Positions 1 through 9,574 are shown, numbered from the stretch's first letter. The stretch is DNA of 64,000 nt from an uncultured Sphingomonadaceae bacterium (GCA_947488845.1 CANLBM010000007.1:99157-163156), one strand, 5' to 3'. Notes: a model not told the origin generated them from the letters alone. Translations and numbers: made by a program.

Positions 1-2
1 GC

Positions 3-2051
3 TACGGACTGGATTTTATCGAGGCGACCCGGGAAATCAGGAAACGCTGCCCGCATGTCCATATTTCCGGCGGCCTGTCCAACCTGTCCTTCAGCTTCCG
101 CGGCAACGAACCGGTGCGCAAGGCAATGCACAGCGTATTTCTCTACCACGCCATTCCCGCGGGCATGGACATGGCGATCGTTAACGCCGGCCAGCTGGAT
201 ATTTATGACGATATTGATCCGGAACTGCGCGAGCTGTGCGAAGATGTGATATTCGACCGCCGCGACGATGCGACCGACCGGCTGATCACTTTGGCCGAGA
301 AATTCCGCGGCACCGACGAAGTCGCGGAAAAGGCAGCGGCGGAATGGCGCGGCTATGAAGTGCACAAGCGGCTCGAGCATGCGCTGGTTAAGGGCATCGA
401 CGCGCATATCATCGAAGATACCGAGGAGATGCGGCTGGCCGTCAAGGCACGCGAAGGCCGACCGATCGAAGTGATCGAGGGACCGCTGATGGACGGCATG
501 AATGTCGTCGGCGACCTGTTCGGGTCGGGCAAGATGTTCCTGCCGCAAGTGGTCAAATCCGCCCGCGTCATGAAAAAGGCCGTCGCCCATCTCTTCCCCT
601 ATATCGAGGCGGAGAAGGACGAAAATGCCAAGGGCAAGGGCAAGATCATCATGGCCACGGTCAAGGGCGATGTGCACGATATCGGCAAGAATATCGTCGG
701 CGTCGTGCTGCAATGCAACGGCTTTGAAGTCATTGATCTCGGCGTGATGGTCGCCTGGACCGACATATTGAAGGCCGCCAATGAAAATGACGCGGATATT
801 ATCGGCCTGTCCGGGCTGATCACCCCGTCGCTCGACGAGATGGTGACGGTGGCGGAAGAAATGGAGCGGGCGAAAATGACGATGCCGCTGCTGATCGGCG
901 GTGCGACCACGTCCAAAACCCATACCGCGCTGCGCATCGAACCCGCCTACAGCGGCCCGACCATCTATGTGCTCGATGCCAGCCGCGCTGTCGGCGTCGC
1001 GTCGCAACTGGTCAGCGACACGCAGGCGGAAGGCTTTATCGCAAAAACCCGGGAAGATTACGAGCAGGTCCGGATTGCCCGCGCTGGCAAGACCGGGAAA
1101 AAGCTGGCGACGCTCGACCAGGCGCGCGCCAATGCCGCCGTGGTCGACATGAGCCTCAAGGCTCCGGCTCCGGCCAAGCCGGGATTGCACGTCTATGAGG
1201 ACTGGGACCTCGCCGAACTGCGCGACTATATCGACTGGACGCCCTTTTTCCGCGCTTGGGAACTGGCCGGCAATTATCCCGCCATCCTGACCGATAAAAT
1301 AGTAGGCGAGAGCGCGACCGACCTGTTTCGCGATGCGCAGGCGATGCTCGACCAGATCATCGACGAAAAATGGCTGACCGCCAAGGGCGTGGCCGGACTT
1401 TGGCGGGCGCGACGGGAGAATGATGATATTCTCGTTTCGCCGGACAACGCAGAATATAGCTTGCCCATGCTGCGGCAGCAGGTGGTCAAGCGCGGCGGCA
1501 AGGCGAATAATTGTCTGGCCGACTTCATCGATACCGAGGACGACTGGATTGGCGGTTTCGCGGTTACCGCCGGTCACGGTATCGACGAGCATGTCCAGCG
1601 CTTCGAAATGGACAAGGATGACTATAACAGCATCCTGCTCAAGGCCCTTGCCGACCGGTTTGCAGAAGCGTTCGCCGAACGCATGCACGAACATGTCCGC
1701 AAGGATCTGTGGGGCTATGCTGCCGACGAGAATTTGAACAACCAGGATCTGATCCGCGAAAAATATCAGGGCATCCGCCCTGCCCCGGGCTATCCGGCCT
1801 GTCCCGACCATAGTCTCAAGCCGATCCTGTTCGACATGCTGGACGCGACGGCCAACACCGGTATCGAACTGACCAGCGGCTTCGCGATGACGCCGACCGC
1901 TGCGGTTTCGGGCTTCTATTTCGCCCACCCGCAGGCCGACTATTTCGGGGTCGCGCGGATCAGCGAAGACCAGGTCGAGGAATATGCCACGAGACGCGGC
2001 GTGTCTGTCGAACAGGCACGGCAATGGTTGCGGCCAAATCTGAACGAATAG
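3..2051 (+). CDS. metH: Cobalamin-dependent methionine synthase, C-terminal part (5' end outside window)
   Basis: Cytoplasmic enzyme that moves a methyl group from methyltetrahydrofolate through cob(I)alamin to homocysteine. The reading frame is already open at base 3, so the start lies upstream; 682 residues are visible. The first ~30 are the end of the pterin-binding barrel ([15 protein letters not shown]). A B12 cap domain follows, then the B12-binding domain with the D-x-H-x-x-G signature (GDVHDIGKN, His near visible residue 225) that supplies the lower axial ligand. The remainder is the AdoMet reactivation domain ([13 protein letters not shown]). Many alphaproteobacteria split MetH into a homocysteine-binding protein and a protein with the rest; whether that holds here cannot be seen. 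No good terminator follows, only a 5-bp hairpin at 2055-2069. Confidence 0.97.
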   Translation, partial: YGLDFIEATREIRKRCPHVHISGGLSNLSFSFRGNEPVRKAMHSVFLYHAIPAGMDMAIVNAGQLDIYDDIDPELRELCEDVIFDRRDDATDRLITLAEKFRGTDEVAEKAAAEWRGYEVHKRLEHALVKGIDAHIIEDTEEMRLAVKAREGRPIEVIEGPLMDGMNVVGDLFGSGKMFLPQVVKSARVMKKAVAHLFPYIEAEKDENAKGKGKIIMATVKGDVHDIGKNIVGVVLQCNGFEVIDLGVMVAWTDILKAANENDADIIGLSGLITPSLDEMVTVAEEMERAKMTMPLLIGGATTSKTHTALRIEPAYSGPTIYVLDASRAVGVASQLVSDTQAEGFIAKTREDYEQVRIARAGKTGKKLATLDQARANAAVVDMSLKAPAPAKPGLHVYEDWDLAELRDYIDWTPFFRAWELAGNYPAILTDKIVGESATDLFRDAQAMLDQIIDEKWLTAKGVAGLWRARRENDDILVSPDNAEYSLPMLRQQVVKRGGKANNCLADFIDTEDDWIGGFAVTAGHGIDEHVQRFEMDKDDYNSILLKALADRFAEAFAERMHEHVRKDLWGYAADENLNNQDLIREKYQGIRPAPGYPACPDHSLKPILFDMLDATANTGIELTSGFAMTPTAAVSGFYFAHPQADYFGVARISEDQVEEYATRRGVSVEQARQWLRPNLNE

Positions 2052-2183
2052 TCCACCGGATTAGCCGGTTAACCTTTGTCGCTCAGCCTGAATTCATTTG
2101 GGACGGCCTAAGCATAGCTATTGTTTGCCGTTGCGGCAGACGATAATGAGACTGCCCTATTCTTCCGATTCAGGATGGCCGAA

Positions 2184-3128
2184 ATGAACTTCAAGACCCC
2201 TTTGATTGCCGCCGCAATATTCGCCACGCTTGCCGGAACCACTGCACAGGCGCAGCGCGTCGCTCCCTTTACGGTCATGGAAACCGGCCAGACCTATCAA
2301 AAACTGGCCGACGCGGTTGCAGCCGTTGGCGGCAATAACGCGACCATCGTCATCGCGCCGGGCGCCTATGGCGATTGTGCGGTGCAGACAGCCGGCCGGA
2401 TCACCTACAAGGCGTCGATCCCGGGCCAGACCATATTGGACGGCGGTGTCTGCGAGGGCAAAGCCTCTCTGGTCCTGCGGGGCAAGGCAGCAACTATCGA
2501 CGGTATTATTTTCCAGAACCAGCGCGTTCCCGATGGCAACGGAGCCGGCATCCGGATCGAACGCGGCGACCTCTATGTCTACAACGCCATGTTCCGCAAC
2601 GCCGAAGAGGGCATTTTGAGCGCCGATGATCCGAGCGCCGAGATTGTCATCGACCGGTCCACCTTCCAGCGGCTGGGACGCTGCGATCGCGGCCTGTCCT
2701 GCGCGCACAGCATCTATATCGGTGATTTCGGATCGCTGAAGGTGACCAACAGCCGGTTCGAAAAAGGCAATGGCGGACATTATGTCAAAAGCCGTGCCCC
2801 CCGGGCGACGATCACCAACAACAGTTTTGACGACACACAGGGCCGCGCCACAAATTACATGATCGACCTGCCGGCCGGCGCGACCGGTGTGATCAGCGGC
2901 AATGTCTTTGTGCAGGGCCAGAACAAGGAAAACTGGAGCGCCTTCATCGCCATAGCGGCCGAAGACAGGGACCATAGTTCAGCGGGACTGAATATTCATT
3001 CGAACAACGCGTCCCTGGCCAAGGGCGTAAAACGGAACACCTGGTTCGTCGCCGACTGGAGCGGCGACGAATTGCGGATCGCCAACAACAGTCTCGGACA
3101 AGGCCTGACCCGCTACCAGCGACGCTAG
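2184..3128 (+). CDS. Secreted right-handed beta-helix protein
   Basis: Exported 314-residue protein of unknown substrate. The ATG at 2184 is chosen because CAGGA lies 8 nt upstream and the product then begins with a clean signal peptide (MNFKTPLIAAAIFATLAG, cleavage after AQA). Residues ~45-290 show short repeated strand-turn units rich in I-x-x-N/G-N (for example ITNNSF, VISGNVF, IANNSL), typical of parallel beta-helix folds such as pectate lyase-like and NosD-like proteins. No catalytic residues are recognisable. It may bind or cut an extracellular polysaccharide, but this is inference. It stands alone, convergent with the phosphatase gene that follows on the other strand. Confidence 0.75.
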   Translation: MNFKTPLIAAAIFATLAGTTAQAQRVAPFTVMETGQTYQKLADAVAAVGGNNATIVIAPGAYGDCAVQTAGRITYKASIPGQTILDGGVCEGKASLVLRGKAATIDGIIFQNQRVPDGNGAGIRIERGDLYVYNAMFRNAEEGILSADDPSAEIVIDRSTFQRLGRCDRGLSCAHSIYIGDFGSLKVTNSRFEKGNGGHYVKSRAPRATITNNSFDDTQGRATNYMIDLPAGATGVISGNVFVQGQNKENWSAFIAIAAEDRDHSSAGLNIHSNNASLAKGVKRNTWFVADWSGDELRIANNSLGQGLTRYQRR

Positions 3129-3147
3129 AGTCTCGCCGCCATCCGGT

Positions 3148-4821
3148 TCATTCGCAGCTGTTTGCAGGACCTCCGTCGATATCCAGACATTGTCCGTCTG
3201 TCTGATCCGCAGTAATTTCCACGCCGATCAGCGCGCCCAGAGTCGGCGCGATATCAACGGTCATCACCGACAGCGGCTGCTCGAAATGCTGCATGCCCTC
3301 GCGCCAGAACAGAATCGGCACGCGGCGATCATAATCCCACGGGCTGCCGTGGGTTGCTACATAGCCGCGCTGGGTTGAGGCGATCGGAGTGATACCTTTT
3401 TTGAGCAATACGACAAAATCGCCGGACCGATCGGGGTTGAAAGATGCGCGTGCACGCTGGGCCAGGGTCCATTCTTCGGGCGATCCGCGGGGGACATCGA
3501 TCGACACAATCTCGTCATGTTCCAGCACCATTTCGACCTGTGCATGGGCGGCGATCAGCGCGATGGCGCTATCCTTCACCTGTTTCCGCTGTTTTTCTGA
3601 CAAGACCTGACTGACATAATAGTCGCCAATGGGCCCGTCTGCATAGAGCACGGGCTTGTCACCCGGAATGTTCAGCCCCGCTGCAATCTTCTTGCCGATC
3701 ATCTTTGCATTGAGGTCGGGATCGATACGCCGGGCTGTCGGCACGCCCTGCAGGCTCATCCGTTCCGGCAGGTCCAGACCGCCATGATCGGCCGTGAGCA
3801 TCACGACATAGTCGATGTCTTGCCCGTCCAATATGTCGAAAAAATCACCAAGGGACCGGTCCAGTTCACCCATCTGGATGCACATTTCGAGGCCCTCGGT
3901 GCCAAAGGCGTGACCGATATAGTCGGTGGCGGACAGTCCGACAGATATCACATCTGTAACGTCGCCCTGCCCCAGCTTCATTTCATTGATCACCGCGGTT
4001 GCCGCCGCGATTATCGAACGGTCGAAGTCAGGCGAGCCGCGGTATATGCTGGCGGCACCATCGGGGCGCTCGAAGGCATAGTCGCCGACAGATTTGCCCT
4101 CCCCGTGCATGATCTTCGCGCTGTGCGCGGAACAGCGGGCCGGTATCTCGAAAGCCGGACGGGCCTTGTCAATTTTTGCGCCGATGACCTCGTTCAACCT
4201 GGCCACCGCTGGCATTATCTTGCGGCCCTTCAGGGTGGAAAATCCCTTGCCTTGCCACCAGTAGATTTCGTCAACATCCTTGCCGCCCATCATCAGTGCC
4301 GCCCGGTCCTTGCCGGCCACCGCAACATTGCGCGATTTCGGCGAGACTTTCTTGAGCCGCTCGCCCAGCGTCGGGACCAGAAGATGCCATGACGATGCAA
4401 CATAATCGCCCTGGGTCGCCGCTGTAATATCGCCGAAGCTGGTACCGTCGATCCGCTCGTCCTCGGCGCAATAGACGGTCTTGTCGTCGCGCTTGATCGA
4501 CAAGTCGATCCAGTTGTTGGCGATGATCCCGGCGCGCCCTGAATGGACACCGGTCATGATCGTCGAATGGCCGGGACAGGTTTCGGTCGCCGCATGGGAC
4601 TGATAGCCGGACGGAAAAACCACACCATCTGCCAGCCGTTTCAGACCGCCGGTGAAACTGCTGCGATATTCGGCGAACAGATCGGCGGAGAACTGGTCGA
4701 CCGAAATGGCTACCACCAGCTTTGGACTGGCTTCATCTGCTGCTATATGATCTTCGGCATTTGCGGCGCCGGAAAATGTGATAAGCGTGGCAAGAGCTGT
4801 AACAATGATCGATTTTTGCAC
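3148..4821 (-). CDS. Periplasmic alkaline phosphatase, PafA-like (type I phosphodiesterase family)
   Basis: Exported 557-residue member of the alkaline phosphatase superfamily. The start is GTG at 4821, with GAGGA 6 nt upstream, and a signal peptide ending ANA. Visible features are the metal-binding VDQF (Asp42), the nucleophile loop HAATETCPGHSTIMTG (Thr near 79-81), an Asn pair at 102-103 and a KDR motif (Lys171, Arg173). From recall, the PafA phosphomonoesterase of Elizabethkingia uses Thr79, Asn100, Lys162 and Arg164, so the pattern fits a phosphate monoesterase better than a diesterase. It probably releases phosphate from organic phosphates in the periplasm. No Pho box was recognised. 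Convergent with the beta-helix gene. Confidence 0.82.
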   Translation of the reverse strand: MQKSIIVTALATLITFSGAANAEDHIAADEASPKLVVAISVDQFSADLFAEYRSSFTGGLKRLADGVVFPSGYQSHAATETCPGHSTIMTGVHSGRAGIIANNWIDLSIKRDDKTVYCAEDERIDGTSFGDITAATQGDYVASSWHLLVPTLGERLKKVSPKSRNVAVAGKDRAALMMGGKDVDEIYWWQGKGFSTLKGRKIMPAVARLNEVIGAKIDKARPAFEIPARCSAHSAKIMHGEGKSVGDYAFERPDGAASIYRGSPDFDRSIIAAATAVINEMKLGQGDVTDVISVGLSATDYIGHAFGTEGLEMCIQMGELDRSLGDFFDILDGQDIDYVVMLTADHGGLDLPERMSLQGVPTARRIDPDLNAKMIGKKIAAGLNIPGDKPVLYADGPIGDYYVSQVLSEKQRKQVKDSAIALIAAHAQVEMVLEHDEIVSIDVPRGSPEEWTLAQRARASFNPDRSGDFVVLLKKGITPIASTQRGYVATHGSPWDYDRRVPILFWREGMQHFEQPLSVMTVDIAPTLGALIGVEITADQTDGQCLDIDGGPANSCE

Positions 4822-4905
4822 GAATGGTCCTCACTGATGAAAGCGGCTATGATATGCTGTCTAGCGATAGCCTAAATGCGATTAAACAGGAAATGGTGAG
4901 TTTTG

Positions 4906-6996
4906 ATGACATTTGATTTTCGCATCTTCTCGGTGATGCTGGCCTTTGCGGCGCTGATATTTGCGCCCGCGGTCGAGGCACAGAACCGGCTGGGCAATAG
5001 CGAATTGAATGTACCCGCTACCATGATCGCCGAATCGCAGAAGGTGAAGGCAGGCCAGAACGTGACCCTCGCCTTCGTCATGGAGCCCAAGCCGACCTGG
5101 CACGGATATTGGGAAAATCCTGGCGACGCGGGCATCGGCATGAGCTTTGACTGGACCCTGCCTGCAGGGGTGACCGCGGGCAAAGCCCAGTTTCAGGTCC
5201 CTGACAGGCTGCTGATTTCCGGCATCATGAACTATGTCTACAAGGGCGATTATGCGGTGTTGGTCAATTTGACCCTTTCCGACAGGGTCCAGCCCGGACC
5301 ATTGCCGATTTCGGTAAAATCGGAATGGCTGTCCTGCACCGACGAAATCTGCGTGCCCGAGCAGGATGAAATGTCGATTACGTTGCAGGTCGTCGGCAAG
5401 GACGCAGAGATCGTGCTCGACAAAAGGTTCAACGGCTTCCGCGCCGCCCTGCCCCGGCCCCTGGGCAGCGAAGCCAGCTTTGCCGTCACCGACGATCTGT
5501 TCCGGCTCTCGATTCCGCTGCCCGCCAGTGTTGCGCTCGATACCCCCTATTTCTTCATCCACGACGACGGCATCGTCGATTATGCCGCACCGCAAAAGTT
5601 CAGCCGCGACGGAGATCGCCTGATCCTCGAGACCCAGGCGCGCGGGGACGGCCTCGACATGATCAGCGGCGTGCTCAAAATCGGCGATGACATGGGCCTC
5701 TCGTTCACCGCGACCAGGGGCGATGTCGCGATGACCGGCGTACCGCTTCGGGCCGAGAACGGCCCACAGGACCAGAATCTGGCTTCCTTGCTGTTTCTGG
5801 CGCTGGGCGGCGCGATAGCCGGTGGCCTGCTGCTCAACCTGATGCCCTGTGTTTTCCCTATTCTCAGCCTGAAAGCGATCAGTCTCGCCAAGGCGGGCGG
5901 CAACGAAGCGGTCGTCCGGCGCGATGCGCTCGCCTATACCGCCGGTGTCGTGCTGGTTGCGACATTGCTCGGTGCCATCCTGCTCGGCCTGCGCGCCAGC
6001 GGTGCGGCGGTTGGCTGGGCATTCCAGCTGCAGGACCCCCGGATCATCTTCGTTCTGCTCGCGCTGGTCACCGCTATCGGCTTTAATCTGGCCGGCATGT
6101 TCGAACTGCCCAATATCAATTTTGGCAACAAGCTGGCCAAGAAAGACGGACCGGCCGGATCCTTCTGGACCGGCGCGCTCGCCGCCTTTGTCGCCACGCC
6201 CTGCACCGGCCCATTCATGGCAGCCGCTCTCGGCGCGACCATCGTCCTGCCGCCGATAGCGGCACTGGTGATCTTTGCAGGCCTGGGTGTCGGCCTTGCC
6301 TTGCCGTTCCTGCTGATCGCATTCGTGCCGGCGATCCGCAGCCGATTGCCCAAGCCGGGGCCCTGGCTGGAGGGTTTCCGCAAAGCGATGGCGATACCTA
6401 TGTTTCTCACCAGCATCGGCCTGATCTGGTTGCTCGGCCGTCAGATCGGTACCGATGCGCTGGGCCTGTCACTGATCTTCCTGCTGCTGGTCGCCCTGAT
6501 CCTGTGGTGGTTTGGCGGCGCGCAGATGAAGGGTTCGTCCCGCGGAGCACTGACCAGCGCGGCAATGGTCGCCGCAATATTGGGCGGCATCATAGCCTTG
6601 CCCGGCGAAGCGGCGATGGACAGCCGGAAACTGGCAAGCAATTCTGCGGCTACCCTGCCAAGCGAACCGTTTAGCGAGGCGCGCCTTTCCGAATTGCGCG
6701 CATCCGATCAACCGGTATTCGCCTATTTCACAGCCGACTGGTGCATTACCTGCAAAGCCAACGAGGCCGCCGCAATCCAGCGGACCGAGACCGCTGATGC
6801 CTTTGCTGCGGCCCAAGTCGCTGTCCTGATGGGCGACTGGACCCGCCCCGACCCGGTGATCAGCCAGTTTCTCGAAAAACACGGTCGCGCCGGCGTCCCG
6901 CTCTACCTCTATTATGCTCCCGGCCAGGAGCCGGTGATCTTGCCGCAAATCCTGACGGTGGCGACGCTGACCGAACTGGTGGGCAAGGCGGCGTGA
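4906..6996 (+). CDS. Cytoplasmic membrane thiol:disulfide reductase, DsbD/ScsB type
   Basis: 696-residue protein that carries electrons from cytoplasmic thioredoxin across the inner membrane to periplasmic thiol proteins. A signal sequence (cleavage after VEA) precedes an N-terminal periplasmic domain with a C-x4-C pair (Cys144, Cys149). About eight membrane segments contain the buried pair Cys315 (LMPCVFP) and Cys433 (ATPCTGP). A C-terminal thioredoxin domain has CITC (Cys613, Cys616). The DUF-type N-terminal domain resembles ScsB more than Escherichia coli DsbD. ATG 4906 is preferred; the adjacent in-frame TTG at 4903 is possible. The redoxin gene 42 nt downstream is the likely partner and may be cotranscribed. 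Confidence 0.9.
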   Translation: MTFDFRIFSVMLAFAALIFAPAVEAQNRLGNSELNVPATMIAESQKVKAGQNVTLAFVMEPKPTWHGYWENPGDAGIGMSFDWTLPAGVTAGKAQFQVPDRLLISGIMNYVYKGDYAVLVNLTLSDRVQPGPLPISVKSEWLSCTDEICVPEQDEMSITLQVVGKDAEIVLDKRFNGFRAALPRPLGSEASFAVTDDLFRLSIPLPASVALDTPYFFIHDDGIVDYAAPQKFSRDGDRLILETQARGDGLDMISGVLKIGDDMGLSFTATRGDVAMTGVPLRAENGPQDQNLASLLFLALGGAIAGGLLLNLMPCVFPILSLKAISLAKAGGNEAVVRRDALAYTAGVVLVATLLGAILLGLRASGAAVGWAFQLQDPRIIFVLLALVTAIGFNLAGMFELPNINFGNKLAKKDGPAGSFWTGALAAFVATPCTGPFMAAALGATIVLPPIAALVIFAGLGVGLALPFLLIAFVPAIRSRLPKPGPWLEGFRKAMAIPMFLTSIGLIWLLGRQIGTDALGLSLIFLLLVALILWWFGGAQMKGSSRGALTSAAMVAAILGGIIALPGEAAMDSRKLASNSAATLPSEPFSEARLSELRASDQPVFAYFTADWCITCKANEAAAIQRTETADAFAAAQVAVLMGDWTRPDPVISQFLEKHGRAGVPLYLYYAPGQEPVILPQILTVATLTELVGKAA

Positions 6997-7038
6997 TGTC
7001 TGTCAATTGATCAATCCCCCAATGAACGGAGACTATAA

Positions 7039-7653
7039 GTGCGAAACTTTCCAGCCATAGCAACTGCAACAATCACCGCCATCGCACTGGCCAGCCCGCT
7101 GGCGGCCGCCCAGAGAACCGGCGCCACGGCGCAGGATTTCAAGCTCACCGATGTGAACGGCAAAACTGTCCAGCTTTCAGAATTCCGCGGCAAGACGGTC
7201 GTGCTCGAATGGCACAATCCCGGCTGCCCGTTCGTCAGCAAACATTATAACAGCGGCAATATGCAGATGACCCAGAAGGCGGCGCGGGCACAGGGTGCGG
7301 TCTGGTTGACGATCAACAGCGGCGCCAAGGGCAAACAGGGCCATATGACCGGCGCGGAAGCCAAAGCCCTGATCGCCAAACAGAATATCCAGTCGAACAA
7401 TTATCTGTTCGATACCAAAGGCCTGGTCGGCAAGGCTTATGGCGCCAAGACGACCCCCCATATGTATATCATCGATGCTGCGGGAACATTGGTCTATCAG
7501 GGCGGGATCGACGACAAGCCGACCGCCAATCCGGCCGATATCAAGATTGCGCGCAATCATGTCCTCGAGGCGCTGGGCGAGATCAAATCCGGAAACAAGG
7601 TCAGCGTCGCCCATTCGCGACCCTATGGCTGCTCGGTCAAATACGCATCATGA
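7039..7653 (+). CDS. Periplasmic redoxin/AhpC-TSA family protein
   Basis: 204-residue exported thioredoxin-fold protein. The start is GTG at 7039 with CGGAGA 6 nt upstream; a signal peptide ends near AAAQ. The redox site is NPGCPFVSKHY, with one cysteine (Cys63) at the peroxidatic position of the peroxiredoxin/TlpA-like fold and no CxxC partner. A second cysteine lies near the C-terminus (YGCSV) and could act as the resolving residue. It directly follows the DsbD-type reductase, so it probably receives electrons from it. The substrate is unknown; a thiol peroxidase role is plausible but unproved. Confidence 0.8.
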   Translation: MRNFPAIATATITAIALASPLAAAQRTGATAQDFKLTDVNGKTVQLSEFRGKTVVLEWHNPGCPFVSKHYNSGNMQMTQKAARAQGAVWLTINSGAKGKQGHMTGAEAKALIAKQNIQSNNYLFDTKGLVGKAYGAKTTPHMYIIDAAGTLVYQGGIDDKPTANPADIKIARNHVLEALGEIKSGNKVSVAHSRPYGCSVKYAS

Positions 7654-7659
7654 AGGTGC

Positions 7660-8060
7660 AATAGTTGCAGGACTGGCTCGCAAACCTTACGCGCGCGCCA
7701 GCCCTGCACCCCGGAGTCCGGGGATGGCACGTCGACAGCAAGCGAACCCCCGAAAGTCGCCGTCAACGCGTCCCCTGACCCAACGAAAAAACGATTCATG
7801 CCCGGCACTGATGCCAAGGGACGGGAGACAGATCCAATACGCAACCCGAATCTGCCTCCCACCTTTGTTCCGACAGCGTGCGACCCTAACCAAAGGCGCC
7901 GCCGGTCAAACTCTTCCTTTGCCGCCAATCGGCCTGCACCGATTGCGGAAGGATATTCATGCTGTTTGATGCCGACCCCGATCGATTCCGGCGCACCGGA
8001 ATTTTGCTGCAGGGCCAGTGCTTATCAATGCAAACTGTATAGCGGCGCTTTAGACAACCC
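7660..8060 (-). ncRNA. Candidate structured RNA, unknown class
   Basis: Proposed from helices only; the ends are approximate. The 12-bp stem 7666-7677/7697-7708 and the 11-bp stem 7823-7833/7850-7860 each contain one non-Watson-Crick position. In both it is A opposite C on the plus strand, which becomes a permitted G-U pair if the minus strand is the RNA. A further stem 7922-7932/7939-7948 has one bulged base. Stem 7985-7991/7996-8002 has loop UGCG on the minus strand, a UNCG-type loop. No match to tmRNA, RNase P RNA or 6S RNA was recognised. The direction would converge with the redoxin gene. Function unknown. Confidence 0.4.
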
Positions 8061-8111
8061 GACCTGAACAGTCTTGTAAACAATCGTAACAAATCATATC
8101 TCGTTGAAATA

Positions 8112-8133
8112 TTATTACTTTTCTACGTAATAA
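8112..8133. promoter_or_regulatory. A/T-rich inverted repeat, possible operator
   Basis: Perfect 7-bp inverted repeat TTATTAC/GTAATAA around an 8-nt spacer, in the A/T-rich part of the gene-free region. It lies just upstream of the candidate minus-strand RNA. No regulator can be named. Confidence 0.25.
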
Positions 8134-8269
8134 ATGGATAACTCGCCTGCACGCAATTTGCGCTTTGCGGCACCGCTATTTGCCGCAGACAGAAATCTCT
8201 TATTTTCCATATAGTTAGGAAAAGGTTCGATTCGCACCGGAAATCCGGCAAAAATGATGCTCCGAGCAA

Positions 8270-9067
8270 CTAGCCCGGCTTGCGGAACCGCATCACGAAA
8301 CGATCGGTTTTCCCGCGGACAGCCGGATCAAATACATTTTTTTCCAGATCATCATCGGGATTGGCAAACATCCCGCTTTCCCCATCCAGCACGAAGCCGG
8401 CGGCGAGAAAATCAGACCGGACGGTCGCCGGATCAATGCGATGGCTTTTCTCGACCACGGCGCGGGTGTCGCCCGATGGCCCGGCATGGTCGATGACCGC
8501 AATCACGCCACCGGGCTTCATGCCCGCATATAGATTGGCCAGCACCACAGCCGGATCCATTTTTTCAAATTTGAACTTCTCGCTCTGCCAGTAAAAGTCA
8601 TGATAGATCAGGTGCAACATGGCAAAATCTATGCTGTTCGGAGCCGGCTTGTAATCCGGCAGTTGCGACGGCACCATGTTCACATTCGGCTGTCGCTCGA
8701 TAACCGCCGCCCATTTTTCCCTGGACTGTTCGCTGGAAACAAATTGCGGCGGATTGACCGCGATAACCGATCCTTGCGGACCAACCGCGCGCCCGAGTAT
8801 CTCGCTATAATAGCCGCCACCGGCGAAAATATCGAGCACGACATCACCACTTTCAAGACCCATGAATTCCAGCACTTCGGCCGGCTTGCGGCTTTCGTCG
8901 AGGGCGACATCCGCCTCTCCCCGTCCCGGATCGGTCACGGCGGCTTCGAAATCCGGCCCGGCTGCAGCAGCGGTCGCCGTCGAGGTGACGGACGCGGGTC
9001 CTGCCCAGACCGGAGCAGAAAATGCCAAGGCAGAGCCTGCCAATGTCAGAAGGATGGTCGCACGCAT
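8270..9067 (-). CDS. Exported class I SAM-dependent methyltransferase-like protein
   Basis: 265 residues. ATG at 9067 is chosen because GGGGAGA lies 8 nt upstream and the product then starts with a signal peptide (MRATILLTLAGSALAFSAPVWA). The mature part has the SAM-binding motif I (VLDIFAGGGYYSEIL), a VIAVNPP strand-2 end and a late GGVIAVIDHAG motif, so the Rossmann methyltransferase fold is clear. An exported methyltransferase is odd because SAM is cytoplasmic, yet such proteins recur in sphingomonads and related groups. The substrate is unknown. It is monocistronic, with the HigA-like gene upstream on the same strand 121 bp away. Confidence 0.78.
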   Translation of the reverse strand: MRATILLTLAGSALAFSAPVWAGPASVTSTATAAAAGPDFEAAVTDPGRGEADVALDESRKPAEVLEFMGLESGDVVLDIFAGGGYYSEILGRAVGPQGSVIAVNPPQFVSSEQSREKWAAVIERQPNVNMVPSQLPDYKPAPNSIDFAMLHLIYHDFYWQSEKFKFEKMDPAVVLANLYAGMKPGGVIAVIDHAGPSGDTRAVVEKSHRIDPATVRSDFLAAGFVLDGESGMFANPDDDLEKNVFDPAVRGKTDRFVMRFRKPG

Positions 9068-9188
9068 GATGTTTCTCCCCAAATATTGTCCAGCAATATG
9101 AACCGGGCGCACGCGTCGCACAAGCGGTGGGGATGTGATTGGTCTATTTCGAACCGCCTTTGGTCGAAACTGCGGTTAACAGCAGTCG

Positions 9189-9509
9189 TCAGGCAGCGCG
9201 TTTGCTGATCTTGTCAAGCTCGGCCCCGCTGTTTCGCCGCACTTCCTCAAGATCAAAATCAATCTGCAAGTCGAGGAAAAATCCCTCGGAAATACCGAAA
9301 TAACGAGCCAGTCGAAGATCGACATTGGCATCAACCGAATTCTGACAGGCAAGTATGGCGCTAAGCTGGCTCAGGTCCAGACCAGCCCCTTCAGCCACTT
9401 CTTCCATGGGTATTTCGCTACCAATCAGATAATCGTCGCGCAGGATATCGCCCGGATGGACATTGTCCAAACGGTCTTCATCCCCTGTGATAGTCCTCGA
9501 TCCGGACAT
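9189..9509 (-). CDS. HigA-type XRE antitoxin/regulator without visible toxin gene
   Basis: 106-residue DNA-binding protein of the HigA/VapI antitoxin family. It has the family start (VHPGDILRDDYL) and a helix-turn-helix (EEVAEGAGLDLSQLSAILAC, then VDANVDLRLARYFGISEGFF). ATG 9509 is chosen over ATG 9518 because GGGAG abuts the latter but lies 9 nt before the former. No HigB-like toxin gene adjoins it: uvrB lies upstream on the same strand and the methyltransferase downstream. It may be an orphan regulator. The C-terminus (DLEEVRRNSGAELDKISKRAA) is intact. Confidence 0.8.
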   Translation of the reverse strand: MSGSRTITGDEDRLDNVHPGDILRDDYLIGSEIPMEEVAEGAGLDLSQLSAILACQNSVDANVDLRLARYFGISEGFFLDLQIDFDLEEVRRNSGAELDKISKRAA

Positions 9510-9574
9510 TATGCGCATCTCCCTTGGCCTGTATATTGCCACCGCATCCTACAATCGCAACGCTGGCAATTTCT

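Larger units (their letters stand above)
7654..8269. other. 616-bp gene-free region with several paired helices
   Basis: No convincing protein gene lies here; the open frames lack family resemblance and good ribosome binding sites. The stretch instead holds at least five inverted repeats: 7666-7708, 7709-7723, 7823-7860, 7922-7948 and 7985-8002. The half nearest the methyltransferase gene (8090-8240) is A/T-rich and carries another inverted repeat at 8112-8133. The structured part is annotated separately as a candidate RNA. Confidence 0.6.

Noticed and set aside
2055..2069. Terminator after metH
   Set aside because: Only a 5-bp stem without a following T-run.
7439..7969. Plus-strand open frame running from the redoxin gene into the gene-free region
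   Set aside because: It overlaps the redoxin gene in another frame, has no ribosome binding site and shows no family resemblance.
7654..8269. tmRNA (including the two-piece alphaproteobacterial form), RNase P RNA or 6S RNA
   Set aside because: No tag-like ANDN coding stretch, no TTCRA T-loop with CCA end, and no RNase P core such as GAGGAAAGTC were found on either strand.
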